NCBI GenBank assembly: GCA_036346375.1
Contig: CM070501.1
Span: forward strand, 53,361,326-53,425,325
DNA length: 64,000 nt
Origin: Guadua angustifolia
Taxonomy: Eukaryota; Streptophyta; Magnoliopsida; Poales; Poaceae
Direction of reading: 5' to 3'
Under the pieces are notes generated by a model, which searched no databases, was not told the DNA's origin, and was given only the letters and a program-made list of their open reading frames with translations. This document shows positions 10,380 through 22,570 of the stretch, one piece after another. A program made the translations under genes and the position numbers. How positions within the stretch are numbered: the stretch's first letter is position 1; every line of letters starts with the position of its first letter.

Positions 10380-13300
10380 AAATCTCGATGGAATTTTGCG
10401 AGAACTCGGTTTTGGACCTGGACGAATCGTAGGAATGCTGACCGAATTGGAAAATTCAAAAAAATGAATTACTACAGTAACCTCATTTTTCTCGACGAGA
10501 TCTCGCTCTTTTCACCTAGAATCTCATTTTTTGTGCCATAAATTCAAGTTTGATGACCAATTTAGGTCAATAACCATGAAAAAAGTAATCTTCCATGAGA
10601 ATTTGTTAAAAAACCATTCTTTGAGATATTTTAAAATTTCGGCAAAAACACTTCAGGATTTTTATAAATGCTATGAAAAACTTATGGTACCATCCTAACA
10701 AGTGTAGGATCACATAAAAAAATTTCAAAATATTTTAAGTTGATTTTTTATATTTAAAAAAATAAAAAACAAAATGAGCATAAACGAGGTAGTAACCATA
10801 TTAGAATTTTATAAATTTTTTCCAGCTTGATCGTGTCCTAAAATTTTTACAAGAGCTTAATAATTTCCTCAAAACCCTTTTCTAAAAGTTTCAAAAAAAT
10901 TAAACCTATTTTGGTTGGTCAATAAAAAATTGTAAACTCTATAAGTATGCGTTCTAAAGTCCGAAAAATGTGAAGTAGCACTATCACATTTTTTGGAAAA
11001 TTTGTTAGATTTGATCATGATCTAAAAATTTTATGAAAATATTATGGATGCTTTAGAACAATCCACAAAAATTTTCAAATTTTTTGCATCCTTAGAACTA
11101 TGCCAAAAAATTTTGCAAAAAAAGTGCCATGGTTGTGACTTGAACCAATGACCTGTTGTTTAAATGTTTGTGATCTTACCACTAGGCTGGAGCTAGTGTT
11201 GCTTAACAATATTGAGGAACTAATTTATTTATCTATGTCATTCAAACCTACTTACTTTAGTACACACTCTGACACTCATTCATTCACTCCTCACAATTTA
11301 CCCATTCACACCACAGCTCTAGCCGAAGCTCATGGTCACCTTCTCTCGCCACCCTACTCCACCCAAAATCCGGCGCACTCCAGCAGTTTTCCGGCCATCT
11401 CTGGCCGTAAAGAGCGAAATCTTAGGTAGTTGAACCGAGATCTCGGCACATTTTACCAAGATTTTGGCCTGTGTAGAATATTTTGAGGTGACAAAAAATT
11501 CTTTTCTAAACTGAAATCTCGTGTATTTTGCGTGATATCTCAGTATCTATTGCCGGATTTGTATATATATTTGTCGTGTTTGCGTTTTTGTAGGCCGGAT
11601 TAGTGAGCAGTTGCATAATGCATACATGCATGCAATGCTAGTGGCAAGTGCTGCAAAAATCTTGAGTGCAACACAATAGTTTATGTACAACACAATAGTT
11701 TGTGTAGAATAGTTGGTGTATTTGGGTGTATGACCAAAAAATTATATACCATTTAGCACTTAGTATATATTGTCATTGTAGGTGTTCATGTTCAGTTAGC
11801 TGAACCAACATTCCAATTAGTACTTTTTTTTTATTGTAGCTGCATGAATGTACTCCACTAATAAACAAATTTTTTTGCTTATCAAGCATTTCATGCATGC
11901 ATGAGGCAAGCATATATGCAGTACTACTTCATGCAATGCTACTTCTTTTGTGTTCTGTGGTAGTTTTTGTGATGTTAGACCGTGTGGGTGCCGTACGGGA
12001 GCATAGAGAGCGTATCGGACCGTCTAGGTCAAATTGCAACTATTGCAGGAATGTTATGAAGGGTGAAGAGATGACATGTCTAAAGGAACATCTGTTTGAC
12101 TGCGCCGGCGATGTGAAGGCCTGCCTCGACGTGCCTAAAATGGTTAGACAAGCTATGCTTGTGGACCTCTATGGAAGTCGAGAAAGAAGAAGGAGAAGGA
12201 GGTAGTGCACCTCCGTAAGGAGGAGGCTTGCGACGATCGGGTCACCTTGGCCACAGAGTACCGTATCGAGCAGGAGTAGCCCAAGATGGCCATAAGGACC
12301 TCCAGAGAAAAGGCCTACCTCAGGAGCTAAGATTTGACCTTAGATTCGGGGTTTGGAAGTGGTGCAGCGAGAACCTTGGTCCAATTCACTCTTGGCAAAA
12401 TGTTTAGAAGGTCTAAATCGACACGAGAAAGTTATGCCTACATGGATGTTGACCTTGCACAGAGTGGTGCCCCGCAGCAACCCTGTATTGGCACTGCATT
12501 CAAGTAGGAGTGAGGCAGAAGTTAGGGAGGGCATGGTCCAAGTGGTTCGATACTAATGCAATTCTAGAAAGAAAGGCCGAGTGCTCATATTTCACAAGTA
12601 TGAAATGATCGTATGTTCGTAAGTTACAACTCTTGTGATGATTGTACTAACATATTATGCCTTGCGATGGATAGGTGCACTTAAAATGATGCAGGAGCTA
12701 GGTCTAGGGGTTTGTGCACCACGGGGCTATGAGATAGACGGGAAGTGCTTGGACAAGAATGAGTAGGCGATTGTCCAATACCTTTGGAGGTTCAGAGACG
12801 ACTAGGTCTCATAATGTGCAATATCTAAGTAGTAGCTTAGCAACATCGATAGACTCTTCTCGCGATGATGGGATGGACCCTGATCAGTACTCTCTCCGGC
12901 CCCGTTTACAACCACAATCACCAGTAGGATCGCAACAGGGAGGTAGCGTCCCGAGGAGGGGCTTACAGAGGCAAATCCGTAGTACGTGGAAGGGCACATC
13001 GAGTGGTGGGGGGTGGGCGACAGGCAGCACAGTTCTAGGATGACATAAGCTCATGGTTTAGTAGCCAGGGCTTCCCAACTGAGCATAGTGGGTACGGTTC
13101 GATACCCTATGGATGAGATCAGGGTGGGTATGGTTACAGATAGAATTATGACGAATCAATCATCTCTTTGTTGTTTGACTACACTAATCCATATGCCAAT
13201 CCGTACGCGCGACACACATCTGTCAGGTACCTTCACCAGTCAGAGAATTATAGTGGCTAGATGGCTCATTACAAACATTGAGACTTTGCCTACCTACCGC

Positions 13301-13700
13301 GAGACATGACTTGGGAAGAATACAAACAACTGCACGAGAGGAGGTATGACGAGGTCATTGTCGATAACGAAGAGGTGGAGTGTGCACCATAGGCGTACTA
13401 CTACTCGTAGCTATATGATACAAATATACATTGATTTTATTGTAATGCAAATATGTGATAAATTGCCATATGTATCAATTTTATTTCATACTTATTAATT
13501 GTCATACAAATATGCATTGCTTATTTCCAATTATGACTCTCAAAATCTGAATTTCAGTCGAAATGCTGTCGAAATTTATAATTTCATGGATTGATAATCA
13601 TATAAAAATTTTATAGAAAGATTAATGATGCATCAGAACTATCCAAACAAAATTTCAAAATTTTCAACGTAGTTCCAAGCATTTTCCATTCAGACATCAC
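10380..13700 (+). mobile_element. hAT-superfamily transposon remnant (BED finger type), internally deleted
   Basis: Long AT-rich non-coding arms (10380-11890 and 13430-13690), full of aaaatttt(c/t)aaaat motifs, flank a plus-strand coding remnant. The left arm starts with a ggtttagaaatctcg-like sequence of the kind also seen at about 19032 and 22573. Exact ends and a target duplication could not be fixed. Presence of a BED-type zinc finger and the matching C-terminal tail indicates a hAT family related to the remnant at 23080-25740. Confidence 0.55.
11960..13390 (+). pseudogene. BED zinc-finger hAT transposase, core deleted
   Basis: The N-terminal part reads SRSNCNYCRNVMKGEEMTCL, then KEHLFDCAGDVKACLDVPKM and VRQAM. 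This is the BED-type finger seen in plant hAT transposases (CxxC, then KEHL with the zinc-binding His, then C..VP..VR..M). The frame is kept to about 12205 and continues one frame over as KEKEVVHLRKEEACDDRVTL. The central catalytic DDE region is absent. C-terminal tail pieces follow (Ser/Gly-rich at about 12760-13040; TWEEYKQLHERRYDEVIVDN at 13305-13370). Stops in the tail confirm the copy is inactive. Confidence 0.65.
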
Positions 13701-14985
13701 CACTGTCCGATTTTTTACAGATAACTTGAGCTTTATCATCTTCTAAAAATTTTATGAAACGCCGGCGAGGGGGTCGGGAAGGCGGTGACAGAGCTAGGGT
13801 GGCGGTTGCACCGCCTGGGTTCGTGTGGGGAGGTGTTGGATTTGGGTGTGGGGGAGGTGGTGTTGGAGATCGCTGATGTGGAAGTGAAGCCACTGGTCCG
13901 CGTGGGCTGTGACTGAGGTTGAGGTTGTTGGTTCCACGCCATGGCGGGTGGGCGACGATGATGTGTCCAGGATACATGTGAAGGCAGTGTGCGAGGTGGG
14001 GAATTGGGAGGAGTTGATGGGCAGAGATGGCGAGGTTGTCCTGGTGCGTGGGTCGCCACGGGAGAGGAGCAAGGGTGACAGCGAAGAAGTTGTGGAAGAG
14101 GAGTTCTTCCCAGTTCCCACATCGGCTTCTTGAGTTGGTGCTCGGCGATGAGAACAGTAGGCTTGGGGGTGGCAGGCCGATTTGGCAGCTCTTTTTTGTT
14201 TTTCTTCGTAGGAGGAACTATTGCACAATGGTGTCGGTTTCTGATGGAGATGGGCCCACTGCCTAGCGCCTAGGCGGAAATTGCAAACAAGCACCAGCTA
14301 TTAAATAAACTTAATTTTTCTGAATACTTTGTACTGCTTGGTGCCTTCTACAATCTACATTTTATACCATAACTAATCTTCGAGCTAACAAAAGCCACAT
14401 TTCAATAGAACTGTCCCCCATTTATTGATTTATACCCTATTCCTACATTGGAAGCTCTTATCACTGAGACAAAGTGCAACACATTAGTTTGCACAAATCA
14501 ATGAGACTATGCTCTTATCACCAAATAACCGAACACCAATTAGCACTTACGCAGACACAATTAACAAGTTCCCCAAGTCCGTGACTTCTCCTAGGTAGCA
14601 ACCCTAGATCGAGCATTCGGCGGCCTCTAGTCTTCCCTTTACGCAGCCCTTCCGAATCTGACGGTTGCCCTCCCTTTGCGTTCGCGCAGCCCTCCCGATT
14701 CCGGCGGCTGAGGGCTTGAAGCTCCTCCCTCGGTGACGCTTGCCCTCCGGCCCCTCCTCCCTCGAGCTCTCCGACGGGCAACGGCTGACGCCTCCTCCTG
14801 GTTCCCTCGAGCTCTCTCGAATGCCCACCCCTACGCAAAGCTCGCCTACACCCGCCTTTTCGCCGCTCAGCGTCGCCTGCGCGTCCACCGAGGTGGCGGC
14901 TCCCCATAGAGCACGATTTTGTGCCAAGGCGAGGCGGAGGGCCGCCGCCTAGTGCCTAGGCGTTGCCTAGGCACCGCCTTTTTGA
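13701..14985. other. GC-rich repeats, no supported gene
   Basis: Two GC-rich blocks (13760-14270, 14560-14960) give Pro/Ser/Gly-rich ORFs in several frames on both strands, with no recognisable domain. Each abuts a cctaggcg-type motif (14262-14277; 14945-14975, where cctaggcgttgcctaggc forms a near-palindrome), a common grass repeat signature. A plus-strand tail [20 protein letters not shown] (about 14070-14130) could be a real C-terminus of unknown type. Confidence 0.35.
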
Positions 14986-15198
14986 ACACTGCTGAACTCT
15001 GTAGATGGTGTTCTTGTGCCTTTCTCGATGAACTATGCATTACTGCATGTGAAGAAGAACAGCGCTGGTTTAGGTCAGGTGGTTGCACAAAGTCCTGATA
15101 CGTTGGATAATTGCGTGTCTCATCCATGAAAGGAGCAGTGTGCGAGGAAGAAGAGAAGCACGCTGATCAGTAAGCTACTTGAGGTAACCAGTTGGAGC

Positions 15199-16211
15199 TA
15201 GGGGTGTAAATGGGTCGGGTAATACCCGACCCGTACCATACTGTGAATTTTTACCCGAAAAACGGGTACGGGTTCGGGTATAAAGTTATCGGAATGGTAC
15301 GGTACTACCCGGATACTGAAGGGTCGGGTATGGGTCGGTACGGGTCGGTTGATACCGGAAAATGCTCGAACTTCGGGTCGGGTACGGGTACCCGGCTAAA
15401 TGTTAAAGTCGGGTACCGGTTACAGCATAGCACTTGTAGGATTTATTTAAAATAGTAAACCATCTCGAAAAATTATGAAATTTTTTCTATAAATACTAGA
15501 TAAAATTTAGAATCTAAGAAAAATACTAAACCAAGTAGAATGATGAGATAATAAATTATTAAAATACAAAACCCTCTATGAAGCTAGCATTGACTAGTAA
15601 AAATAAGTTGATATTTGTATTTGCGTATTTGCAAATAAAGTATTCTAAAACTATAGAAACTTAATTATGAGCATATATGGTTACTATAGGCATGTACTTA
15701 AGCTGTTTAAAAAGTCCTACGGTTGCATACATTGCATAAATACGTGTAGTTGCACCATGCATCATACACCATGTTTTTATATATTCATTTTAGTAATATT
15801 TTTATAGTTAGAGACCAATTATTTTTATCACATTTTTTTATTTTTTTGTATAATTTAACTCTAGACTTGAGATCTTGATATATGCATGAAGAAATTTGTT
15901 TTGTATAATTTAACTCTATGTGTTAAACTATGTACGTGAATTTCACTTCATGTATTGGACTATCTATGTGTTTTCATCGCATGTTTTGATTCTAGGTATT
16001 TCGTGCTCTACCCGATGAAGTACCCGTTGTCTGTATTATACCCGTCCGAATACTACCCAGAACCCGATTTCTACCCGTTCGTAGAAAATGCTACCCGTTA
16101 CCCGTACCCTACCCGATTTTTACTACCCGTGCCCGTACCCGGAGAAAAAATAATAGGGTAGGGTATGGGATGACCTACTACCCGCCCGAACCCGACCCGT
16201 TTACACCCCTA
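15199..16211. mobile_element. hAT-type MITE, taggggtg family, inserted in the gene fragment
   Basis: The ends are taggggtgtaaatgggtcgg and its inverted counterpart ccgacccgtttacaccccta. A perfect 8-bp target duplication gttggagc flanks it (15191-15198 and 16212-16219). At 1013 bp it carries dense subterminal cgggta/tacccg repeats at both ends, as expected for transposase-binding arrays. The AT-rich interior has no transposase. The insertion splits an exon of the surrounding gene fragment. Confidence 0.88.
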
Positions 16212-16255
16212 GTTGGAGCACCTTCTGTGATGTGCTCCTCAAACATGCTGAGGGA

Positions 16256-16477
16256 GGGAGCGAACGAGCGATAGCTCGTTTGGCCTGCCGCGCGGTGTCG
16301 CGAGCAGGCCGCCCGGGTTCGAGCCTCCGTGCTCGCTCGGTGCACATAGGGAGCTGGAGCAGTGTGTGGGTGTGTGTGGTGCGTGTGTGCGTGTGTGGGT
16401 ATGTGTGCACCTGTGTCCAGCTGTTGTTCTCTCCTTCTATACTGAATGCCAGAGCTCCTGGCCAAAATTAAAAAAAA
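16256..16477 (+). mobile_element. tRNA-derived SINE
   Basis: A 5' tRNA-like head has an A-box-like tagctcgtttgg (about 16271) and a clear RNA polymerase III B box ggttcgagcct (about 16315). A GT-rich body and an A-tail at about 16468-16480 follow. The 15-bp direct repeat aaacatgctgaggga flanks it (16241-16255; 16478-16492, overlapping the A-tail), which is a target duplication from LINE-type retroposition. It lies inside the exon already split by the MITE. Confidence 0.88.
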
Positions 16478-17786
16478 AAACATGCTGAGGGAAGCGTGCC
16501 GGTGGTGGACTTGGAAGACCTGTACTTCAACAGGTATGGTACCACATTGGAAAAGTTGCGGTTTTTGAAATGCTGGATAAAACTAGTGAAATAGTCATGT
16601 CTTAGTACTTTGTCGAGCATGCATACAGAAGAAGTGCCCTTCCTCAAAGGATGAGGCAGAAGGAAAAATTCGAAATAATTGTAAGTATGCCCTAAAGTTG
16701 AGGTGGCTTTGTAAATATGTCTCTCTCTGTGTCTATGACATATGGGTCCAGGGCCTATATATCATAGACATATATGGGGCATATTTACGAAGGGCTTCTC
16801 AACTTGGGGGGTTATCCTCAAATCTCCCGAAAAATTCAGGTTTCGGAAGAGGATGCTTCAGGTTCTCATGTTAGTTTTTCGGTGGATGAAGCAGGTTGTT
16901 GCATGGACAGACCAGTAGATGAAGCAGATTGCAACAAAGTGGAGAAATAAACGATGAAGAGAGTTCAGCGTTCTCTTCTATGGAAGATTTAGAAGCATTT
17001 CTTGGGAGTGTCCTCAGAAGTTTGAGCAAGGTTTTTGTTCTGAATACGCTGATTCGGGGAATTTAGCTGAACGCTTGGTTGGCTTTTCAGTCCATGCGCT
17101 GTTTATTGAGCGCGGAAAGATTGCAGTGAGGATTTTGAACACAGGGAAGCAGAAGATGCTTCTGATGCAAAAATTGCCTCCGAAGCTTCCAGTATTCTGT
17201 TGAGGAAGCCCAAAGAGCTTGTGTCAAAGTACAAAGACAACGATTCAGCATCTGCTGCATCAGAGCAAACCTCCAAATATAGCACAAATTACAAAATCCA
17301 AGAGTATCCTTTTTAATGCTCAGTTATTTTCCTTTCAGCTCTGCAATTCTATTATATGGTATATCCTCTGCGAAAGTTAGATTAAATATCGTGGTTTTGT
17401 ACACCTTAACAAGCATGTATCAGGCATGAACTGCAGATATTGTTTAGGATGGAAATAATCAAATCTGAACTTGGGCCCGGTACAGAGGAAGGTCCCAAAC
17501 AGAAGATGATAAAAGAGATCTGCTCCCTTTTGCAGTTTATTGATATCAATCTCCAAGGGTATTCATTTCAGTCTGACAGTATTGTTGAGTCTGCTGAAAG
17601 GACCACTAAGTCCAGGTATGGCTTATTTTGCATGCATTCAACTAATCTTAATGTATTTGTTGAACTATTGGCTTTGTGGATGCTTGTGAATGTTAGTACC
17701 ATAGCGCGGGTAGTTTTGTAAGGTACAATTCTTGCTACCCAAACCTAATAGAAGCAAGCAATTCAAGGTTACTTCAAGAAAAATGC

Positions 17787-18823
17787 TGTCGGTGTACTTT
17801 CCACCGGGGTACCCTCTCCGCCGTAGAAGTAATAGGCCTAGAAAGTGGTCTGGCCCAGTTTAAAGCCCACGTGGCCCCCAATGAGCGATCTGGCGATCAC
17901 GCTTTCGCCGGGCGAAGGTTCAGCGTGGCGCCCTAGCGGCAACTGGCGAGCACGCCCGCGCCGGGCGAGAAGCTCGTGGCCTCGGCGAAAGCGATCTGGC
18001 GACATACGCTTCGCCGGGCGGGCGGCGTGGCGCCCTAGCGGCAATTGTCGAGCCGCCGCTCACGGGCGCGAGTCGCGTGGCCTCTGGCGATCACACCACT
18101 TTCGCCGGGCGGCGGCAGCGTGGCGGCCTGATGAGCGGACGGGTGTTTGAGCCCCCCTTGTCAGGCCACGAAGGCAACCAAAGGAATGAGGGGAAGGTTT
18201 CGCCTCGAAGTTTTCCTCCCCTGGCATCTCGTGTCAGGGTCATTAATTATGAAGGATTCAGCTTTCGACATGACGACAGCTCATCTCTCTGACGCCTCTT
18301 ACCAACTCATCGTAGGGACGTCCTGTCCCGGGCGGACAGGGCGAGACCTCTCACCGACACTAAATGAGGTTCGAAGGACAAAGCCACGGAGGCGTGCTTA
18401 ATAAATGAGTCGTGGGTCGACGTGGAAGCTGAAATGATGGATGTAATTAATGTGTTGTAGATACATATAGCGCCACCTTCTCTCCTGCTCAGGGTGGCTC
18501 GTCTATATAAGGGCACCCTGGTGCATGAAGAGAGAGGCCGGTTGGCTAGAGCAAAAAGCATAGAGAAACAGATGCTAAAGAACACCCTTGTAAACGCTTC
18601 CCCATTTTCTCAACGAAGAACTAGCAGGACGTAGGGCTATTACCCACACCGGGGGCCTGAACCTTGGTAAATCGTTGTGTCCACCAGCTTGCTGACGCCC
18701 AGGATCCATCGTCGAGAGACATTAGGGTTTCCAGCCACGAAGATGCCCTCTACCGAACCATAAATTCCGTTTAGGGAGCAGACACCCGGTTAGCGGAATC
18801 TTGTCAGGCGAAATACGCCGACA
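17787..18823 (+). mobile_element. solo LTR of a Ty3/gypsy element
   Basis: It begins TGTCGGTGTA.. and ends ..TACGCCGACA, with terminal TG/CA and short inverted ends. The 5-bp duplication aatgc flanks it (17782-17786; 18824-18828). A TATA box (tatataag, about 18504) and GC-rich gccgggcg..gtggcgcc blocks near the start resemble the LTRs of the gypsy element at 44005-56326, so the families are probably related. At 1037 bp with no internal domain, it arose by LTR-LTR recombination. Confidence 0.85.
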
Positions 18824-18828
18824 AATGC

Positions 18829-19249
18829 ATACTAAGCAAAATATCCTAAAAATAATCTAGCATTTGTTGAAAGAACTAATCTAGTATCAGTGTAAGCAAC
18901 TAAGCATGATATTGTCATGCCCTAGCTAGCATAAGAGACGAGAAGCCAATTGAATCCATGACAAGCCATGTGGGCCGTGTATTTGGGCTGAGCCCATGTA
19001 AGCCCTTTGACATGTTGCGTGAGACATCATACTTAGCTCAAGGTTTAAAATTTTGTTTTCGGATGATATCTCGGAGGGAGTTGAAATCTGAAATCTCGCC
19101 GAAGTCTCGGAATTTCGGATAAATCCTAGATGAAATACAAAAACAAAAATTCAAATCCGATTTTTTTCACTGAGAAAACCGAAAATTTGGCCAGAATTCT
19201 CGAAATTTTGGCGAGATTTGCCGATATTTTGGTGAATTTGCACTGAGCA
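18829..19249. other. intergenic and start of an AT-rich hAT-like arm
   Basis: No gene. From about 19030 the sequence (caaggtttaaaattttg.., then repeated tctcgg/aaattttgg) resembles the non-coding arms of the hAT remnants elsewhere in the window. Confidence 0.35.
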
Positions 19250-19880
19250 AAAAATAGCTCAAACAATGTCAAAAAAATTTGAATTTTTTTGTGGAGGTTT
19301 CTGACACATCATTTAGATGATTATCTAGTCTGAGGAATTTTTAAAAATTCAAACATTGCTACTGTCCTGATAAAACACTGGCTAACAAGATTAAACTGAA
19401 TGAAAATGAAACAAACCACATTAGAAAATTTTGATATTTTTCATGCATGGTTATGATGCAATACTAATATTCTCATAAAATTTTCAGATGATGATCAAGC
19501 TTCATGAATTTTTAAAAATTCAAACAATGCTATTGTCCTAATAAAAACATTACCAACAAAATTCAACCAAATGAAAAATAGTTCAAAACACATTAGAAAA
19601 TTTTGAAATTTTTTGTGGATGGTCCTGATGTATCATTAATGTTTGTATAAAATTTTCATATAATTATCATACTTAAAGAATTTTTAAAAATTCTAACAGT
19701 GCTACGTCTTGATAAAAAGCCTGATGATCAATACATAGATTTGTTTTAGCAATAAAAAAAGGTTTAGAATTTTTAAAATTTTTACGGTAGTGTTCTAAGG
19801 AAATACTTAAGATCTCATAAAAATTTTGAGTTATGATCACACTCTAATGAATTTATAAAATTCTGACCAAGGCACTGTAC
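19250..19880. repeat. degenerate tandem array, about 171-bp period
   Basis: A 16-bp palindrome gaatttttaaaaattc occurs at 19335, 19506 and 19678, with a variant gaatttataaaattc at 19849: spacings of 171, 172 and 171 bp. Surrounding sequence also repeats (attc.aac..tgctac/attgtcctgataaaa; cacattagaaaattttga). This makes four diverged head-to-tail units, probably a subterminal array of a hAT-like element. Confidence 0.7.
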
Positions 19881-20089
19881 CATTTATATTCTTTTTGCCG
19901 GTGGGCTATGACCTGCTCCTGCGGTCGGCTGAGCTCCAAGGAGTCAGTGACCTTCCGCACTCCCCGAGAGTGGCAAGTGGCAGGTGTCGCCTGCCGCACC
20001 TTCCATGGTGAGGAAGGGTCTAAATTTGCAAATGCGTGTATGTATGTTGGGGTGGGGGTAGTTTTACAAAAAAAAAAAAAATACAGAGA

Positions 20090-22010
20090 GCTAGAAAAGT
20101 AATGTTTTCTTTAAGCTAAGAGAAACGTGTGAGATGCGTGAACATTAAAAGAATGAACTAACTTCGATCCCCAAACTTCTTCTTCCTTCGTAAGTTGCTT
20201 TCTTCTACCCCAAATTCCACTTCAAATTACCCAAGTTCTCAACAGGCTTGTTACAAATTTGTTATCAGAGCCTCTCTCTGCCACTCTGGCGCCAAAAAAG
20301 AACCTGAATCCTTTTGAGGAAAGGATGACGAAGATGATAATAGCCATGGAGGCGCAAGGCGACGCAATCGTAGAGATGCTGAAGCAGCTCTATGATCAGT
20401 TCAAGTCCTTATAGGAGTTGTTTTGTGAAGTCAAGGAAAAACCAAGGACAATTCTAGGATTGCATGGAGACGAAGGCTGCTGTGTCAGGGCCAAATGTTC
20501 CACTGGTTGTACTGATCCAACACACTCCACCCACGGGCACGACGCCGGCAACCGCAATGTCATCTACGCCATGCCAATCTCCTGGGCCTAACAGCCGCCG
20601 CGAGGATCTACATCTATGGGGGAGCACTGATGGAATCTTCAAGGTTCCTCAGTTTACCTCGGTCATAGGTATGCCCTACCCCCAGAATCATATTGTCCAG
20701 CTGTTTGATGAAAGGCATTTAGAGAATAGAAACCCAATTAAGACATCCGATCACGCTGGGCACAACCACCTAAAATGGAGTTTCCTAAGTTCGACTGCGA
20801 GAATCCTAAACCTTGCAAGAAAGATGTGAAACGTACTTTGAGGTGGTCGGGGTGCAGGAGTGTTTGAAAACGTGATTTGTCGTGTTGGATTTCACTGTTT
20901 GGCAGCGTTATGGCTACAAAAAAATTGAGGCCAACAGTAGAATAGAATATTGGAGTGAGTTCTGCCATCTGGTCAATGATAGGTTCACTCGAGACAAATA
21001 TCAATACCACCGTGGACAATTGAGAAAGGCAGACTGGATCAGTTTTTGAGTCTACCGATCAGTTTGAGCAGCTTAGACGACATCATCTCTGGTTGTATAA
21101 GCCTATGTTACATGAAACTTTCTTTGCTCATGAGCACGTAGAAGGATTGCAAAGTAACATTCGTTCTGCCATTTGGCTCCACCGCCCTCCTGACGTAGAT
21201 ACTGTGAGCGGCTCTATTGCATGAAGAGGAATAGGAAATTGGCCGGAAACACAACTATTTGGGAAGAATGAAGCGTGCTAATTTTAGTGTTGTCACACCA
21301 TGTTTAGTTATACTGGTGATAAACCGAGACTAGAGGTACAACTGAAGACGTGAAAGGGGAAGATCAAAGGAAACCAGAGGGGGCAAGTCGAAACACTGGT
21401 TAGCAGCTCTGAAAGCTTACCGGAAAGCTAAAGATCTGTGTTTCTCTTGTGGGGAAAAGTGGAGTAAAACAGGACATACCTATCCTGAGCAAGTGTCTTT
21501 GCATGTCATCAGGAGTTACTTGAAGCTCTGCAAATAGACATGGGCCCTAACGAATATAGCAGTGACTCTGATGAGGCATCGAACGGGACGTTGATGGTTG
21601 TATCAGTGACTTCTTGCTCTGAACCCCGCAACCGCAAGTGGTGCATCTTGCTTCTGCCAAGAATGACCGGCAAAAAAGTACTCATATTGGTTGACTCTGG
21701 ACTCTGGAGCGGTGAATTCGTTTTATCAATGAGCAATTAGTGCATCAGCTGAAACTTCCTTCTCAACCCATGAACCCATGGAGGAGGTACGTTATATGGT
21801 GGCTGATGGTGGATCTCTCTCTCTCTCTGTTGTACTCGATCTGTGCGGAAACTGAAATGGTTCATTCAAGGACACACATTCGTTTATGAAGCCAAAGGAG
21901 TGCCCTTGGGCAGCTACGTACGATATCGTCTTGGGAGCAGATTGGCTTGAGATGAGCTCTTTTACGCTGCACTTAACTCGATATGATCTGTTTATTCTCT
22001 TTGATCCATA
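20090..22010 (+). mobile_element. truncated Ty3/gypsy retrotransposon
   Basis: A sequence ending ..gcttgttaca (20255) is followed by atttgttatcagagcc (20257-20272), an initiator-tRNA-Met type primer-binding site. This makes 20090-20255 the 3' part of a 5' LTR. Gag and protease remnants follow. No reverse transcriptase, integrase or 3' LTR is found, so the copy is truncated near 22010. The left LTR start could not be fixed. Confidence 0.7.
20324..22000 (+). pseudogene. gypsy gag-protease remnant
   Basis: Pieces in shifting frames include PPKMEFPKFDCENPK (about 20768), FEQLRHHLWLYKPMLHETFF (about 21060-21125), then AHEHVEGLQSNIRSAIWLHR and PPDVDTVSGS (to 21220). These are signatures of the plant gypsy/chromovirus gag. 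A damaged zinc knuckle CFSCGEKWSKTGHT (about 21438) has lost its last cysteine. A protease motif VLILVDSG (about 21680) is followed by a frameshifted SFINEQLVHQLKLPSQP-like region. Several stops and frameshifts mean it makes no product. Confidence 0.7.
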
Positions 22011-22570
22011 AAGTAGGTTAGTTAGAATTTATTTATATTTCTTTTAGCAGCATAGCATTAGAAATATCATTAACAAATCAACTTTTAAATCCGATTTCTA
22101 CTGCGGTGAGTTACCATGCGTTGGTCCTCGTTTTCTCATCCAAGATTGCAACTGCGCATGCGCATGCGCATGCACGGTGATTATCCGGAATCCGGGTGAT
22201 TGCTGAATAGACTAGACACACTTGGTGTACAGAACCGATACCTATCACTGAGAATGAATGGCGTTCATTGACATGATGCGTGCTCGCCGTGCTGGTCAGG
22301 TCAAGAAGCAGAATGTAAGGGTACGTTTGGATCAGTGCCACGCTGCCCACACATTGTTAAGTCAAAGTTTTCATGCTAAAGCGTGGCATATGGTACCAGA
22401 ATAGGTTATGCGTATGATAAGTGGAATATGTTGCTGGAAAAGTGTGGCACCTTCTAGGTGTAGATGCTAACCGAATAGTGGCTTGCCAAAGTGTGGCATA
22501 CCGCACATGGCGCTAAAATCGGTCACCACAGGTTATGACACAATTTAGCCGGAGTTTATATGCATGACAA
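22011..22570. other. intergenic, no gene seen
   Basis: Holds a short gcgcatgcgcatgcgcatgc run at about 22153 and several direct tgtggcat.. repeats at 22380-22510. These look like decayed repeat sequence. No coding region is supported. Confidence 0.4.

Larger units (their letters stand above)
14988..17725 (+). pseudogene. conserved plant gene fragment, unnamed, broken by two insertions
   Basis: Plus-strand pieces read as one protein once the insertions are ignored. NSVDGVLVPFSMNYALLHVK..QVVAQSPDTLDNCVSHP runs at 14993-15129. KRSTLISKLLEVTSWS (15152-15198) continues after the MITE as TFCDVLLKHAEG, and after the SINE as SVPVVDLEDLYFNRYGTTLE and LRFLKCWIK (to about 16590). Later exons give LVSKYKDNDSASAASEQTSK (about 17215-17300) and HELQILFRMEIIKSELGPGT with ICSLLQFIDINLQGYSFQSD (17425-17620, ending at a GT donor-like site). 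The part between 16860 and 17200 has several stops. The composition and exon-like blocks suggest a real single-copy plant gene, but I do not recognise it. Confidence 0.55.

Noticed and set aside
13690..14294. Pro/Ser/Thr-rich minus-strand ORFs
   Set aside because: Low-complexity translations in three overlapping frames; no domain and no splice or promoter support.
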